Assembly (NCBI GenBank): GCA_035493835.1
Contig: DATJHO010000171.1
Location: forward strand, 1-49,532
Source: DASZTU01 sp035493835
GTDB taxonomy: Bacteria; Pseudomonadota; Alphaproteobacteria; Rhizobiales; Devosiaceae
Direction: 5' to 3'
DNA: 49,532 nucleotides
The notes under the pieces were generated by a model. That model worked only from the letters and a program-made list of their open reading frames with translations, ran no database searches and was not told where the DNA came from. Below, in pieces: positions 49,147 to 49,532 of this stretch. The position numbers and the translations under genes were made by a program. Position 1 is the first letter of the stretch, and each line of letters starts with the position of its first letter.

Positions 49147-49532
49147 ATGAAAAAGATCATCGGTATTGTCGTCGGTGTTGTCGTCGCGGTCGTCGTCGTT
49201 GCCGCGCTGGGTGTCGTGGGCTGGCTGGTTCAGGGTCGTGACCCGATGTCGTTCGCCGGCGGCTCCACCGTGGCGCTGGCAGATTACAAGGGTGGCGATG
49301 TCACCGGCGTTCCCGCCCAGTTGGTCAGCGCCGATCTGGTGAAGCGCGGCGAATATCTCACCCATGCGGCGGACTGCCAGGCCTGCCACACCGCCCCGGG
49401 CGGCACGCCCTTCGCCGGCGGCTTCGCCTTCAACATGCCGTTCGGCACCATCTATTCCACCAACATCACGCCGGATAAGCAAACCGGCATCGGCAACTAC
49501 ACCGACGCCCAGTTCCTGGCGGCTGTGCACGA
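49147..49532 (+). CDS. Membrane-anchored cytochrome c, partial (runs off the window)
   Basis: The first 128 residues are visible. A long N-terminal hydrophobic segment (KKIIGIVVGVVVAVVVVAAL) is a signal anchor. A haem-binding motif CQACH lies in LTHAADCQACHTAPGG, and FAGGFAFNMPFGTIYSTNIT is characteristic of the multihaem cytochrome subunits of membrane-bound alcohol and aldehyde dehydrogenases. More CXXCH motifs would be expected downstream. It is two bases from the [2Fe-2S] gene and certainly cotranscribed, so it is the probable electron acceptor of that hydroxylase. Confidence 0.85.
   Translation, partial: MKKIIGIVVGVVVAVVVVAALGVVGWLVQGRDPMSFAGGSTVALADYKGGDVTGVPAQLVSADLVKRGEYLTHAADCQACHTAPGGTPFAGGFAFNMPFGTIYSTNITPDKQTGIGNYTDAQFLAAVH

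Noticed and set aside
1..49532. CRISPR arrays, tRNA or rRNA genes, intact transposases or phage genes
   Set aside because: None was seen on either strand: no regularly spaced repeats, no cloverleaf-like clusters and no integrase or transposase motifs.

Overview
The window is high-GC DNA with the gene content of an alphaproteobacterium of the Hyphomicrobiales type (Devosia or Rhizobium relatives). This rests on gene families only: many sugar and sugar-acid ABC transporters with LacI and FadR/GntR regulators, Tat-exported enzymes, a PQQ dehydrogenase locus and a CO-dehydrogenase-type oxidoreductase. There is no rRNA, tRNA, CRISPR array or intact insertion sequence. It reads as an accessory, catabolic chromosome region with several decayed genes.

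Layout. (1) 1-335: an in-frame chimera of an ABC binding protein and a permease tail. (2) 828-5999: a one-directional cluster with two paralogous epoxide hydrolases (one without a signal, one with a Tat-like signal), an exported alpha/beta hydrolase, a cupin and a redoxin whose CXXC motif reads CINW. (3) 6105-12366: a PQQ dehydrogenase with a lanthanide-type WDLD site, a divergent cytochrome c, and an ABC-2 type transporter bracketed by two solute-binding proteins. (4) 12375-12986: a site-2-protease-like membrane protein without its catalytic residues. (5) 13212-20693: a tightly overlapping Opp/Dpp-type ABC operon with two phosphodiesterases inserted between its ATPases and permeases. (6) 20758-26653: an orphan protein, a DUF305 protein behind a CueR-like dyad, and an RND pump without an outer-membrane channel.

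(7) 26862-31416: an alditol-oxidase-like flavoenzyme (expected to make H2O2), a GlxA-type regulator, an HD hydrolase and a catalase. (8) 31447-32503: hairpins, a short MarR gene, nested inverted repeats and a decayed efflux adaptor. (9) 32586-34046: an HxlR regulator and a CrtC/AttH lipocalin-like protein. (10) 34376-37729: GntR, a sugar-acid dehydratase and an MFS transporter, closed by a strong terminator; then a GNAT enzyme. (11) 38517-44946: a LacI-controlled sugar ABC operon with an isomerase and a Gfo/Idh/MocA oxidoreductase, without its ATPase. (12) 45009-48124: an SMP-30/gluconolactonase pseudogene, a second dehydratase close to the first, a permease relic and a second GntR. (13) 48683-end: a [2Fe-2S] subunit and the start of a membrane-anchored cytochrome c.

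The two most informative units are the quinoprotein/ABC locus, which may combine periplasmic alcohol oxidation with rare-earth supply, and the transporter-phosphodiesterase operon, which looks like an uptake-and-cleavage route for a phosphodiester. Functions are inferred from motifs and gene order alone; no database search was run.
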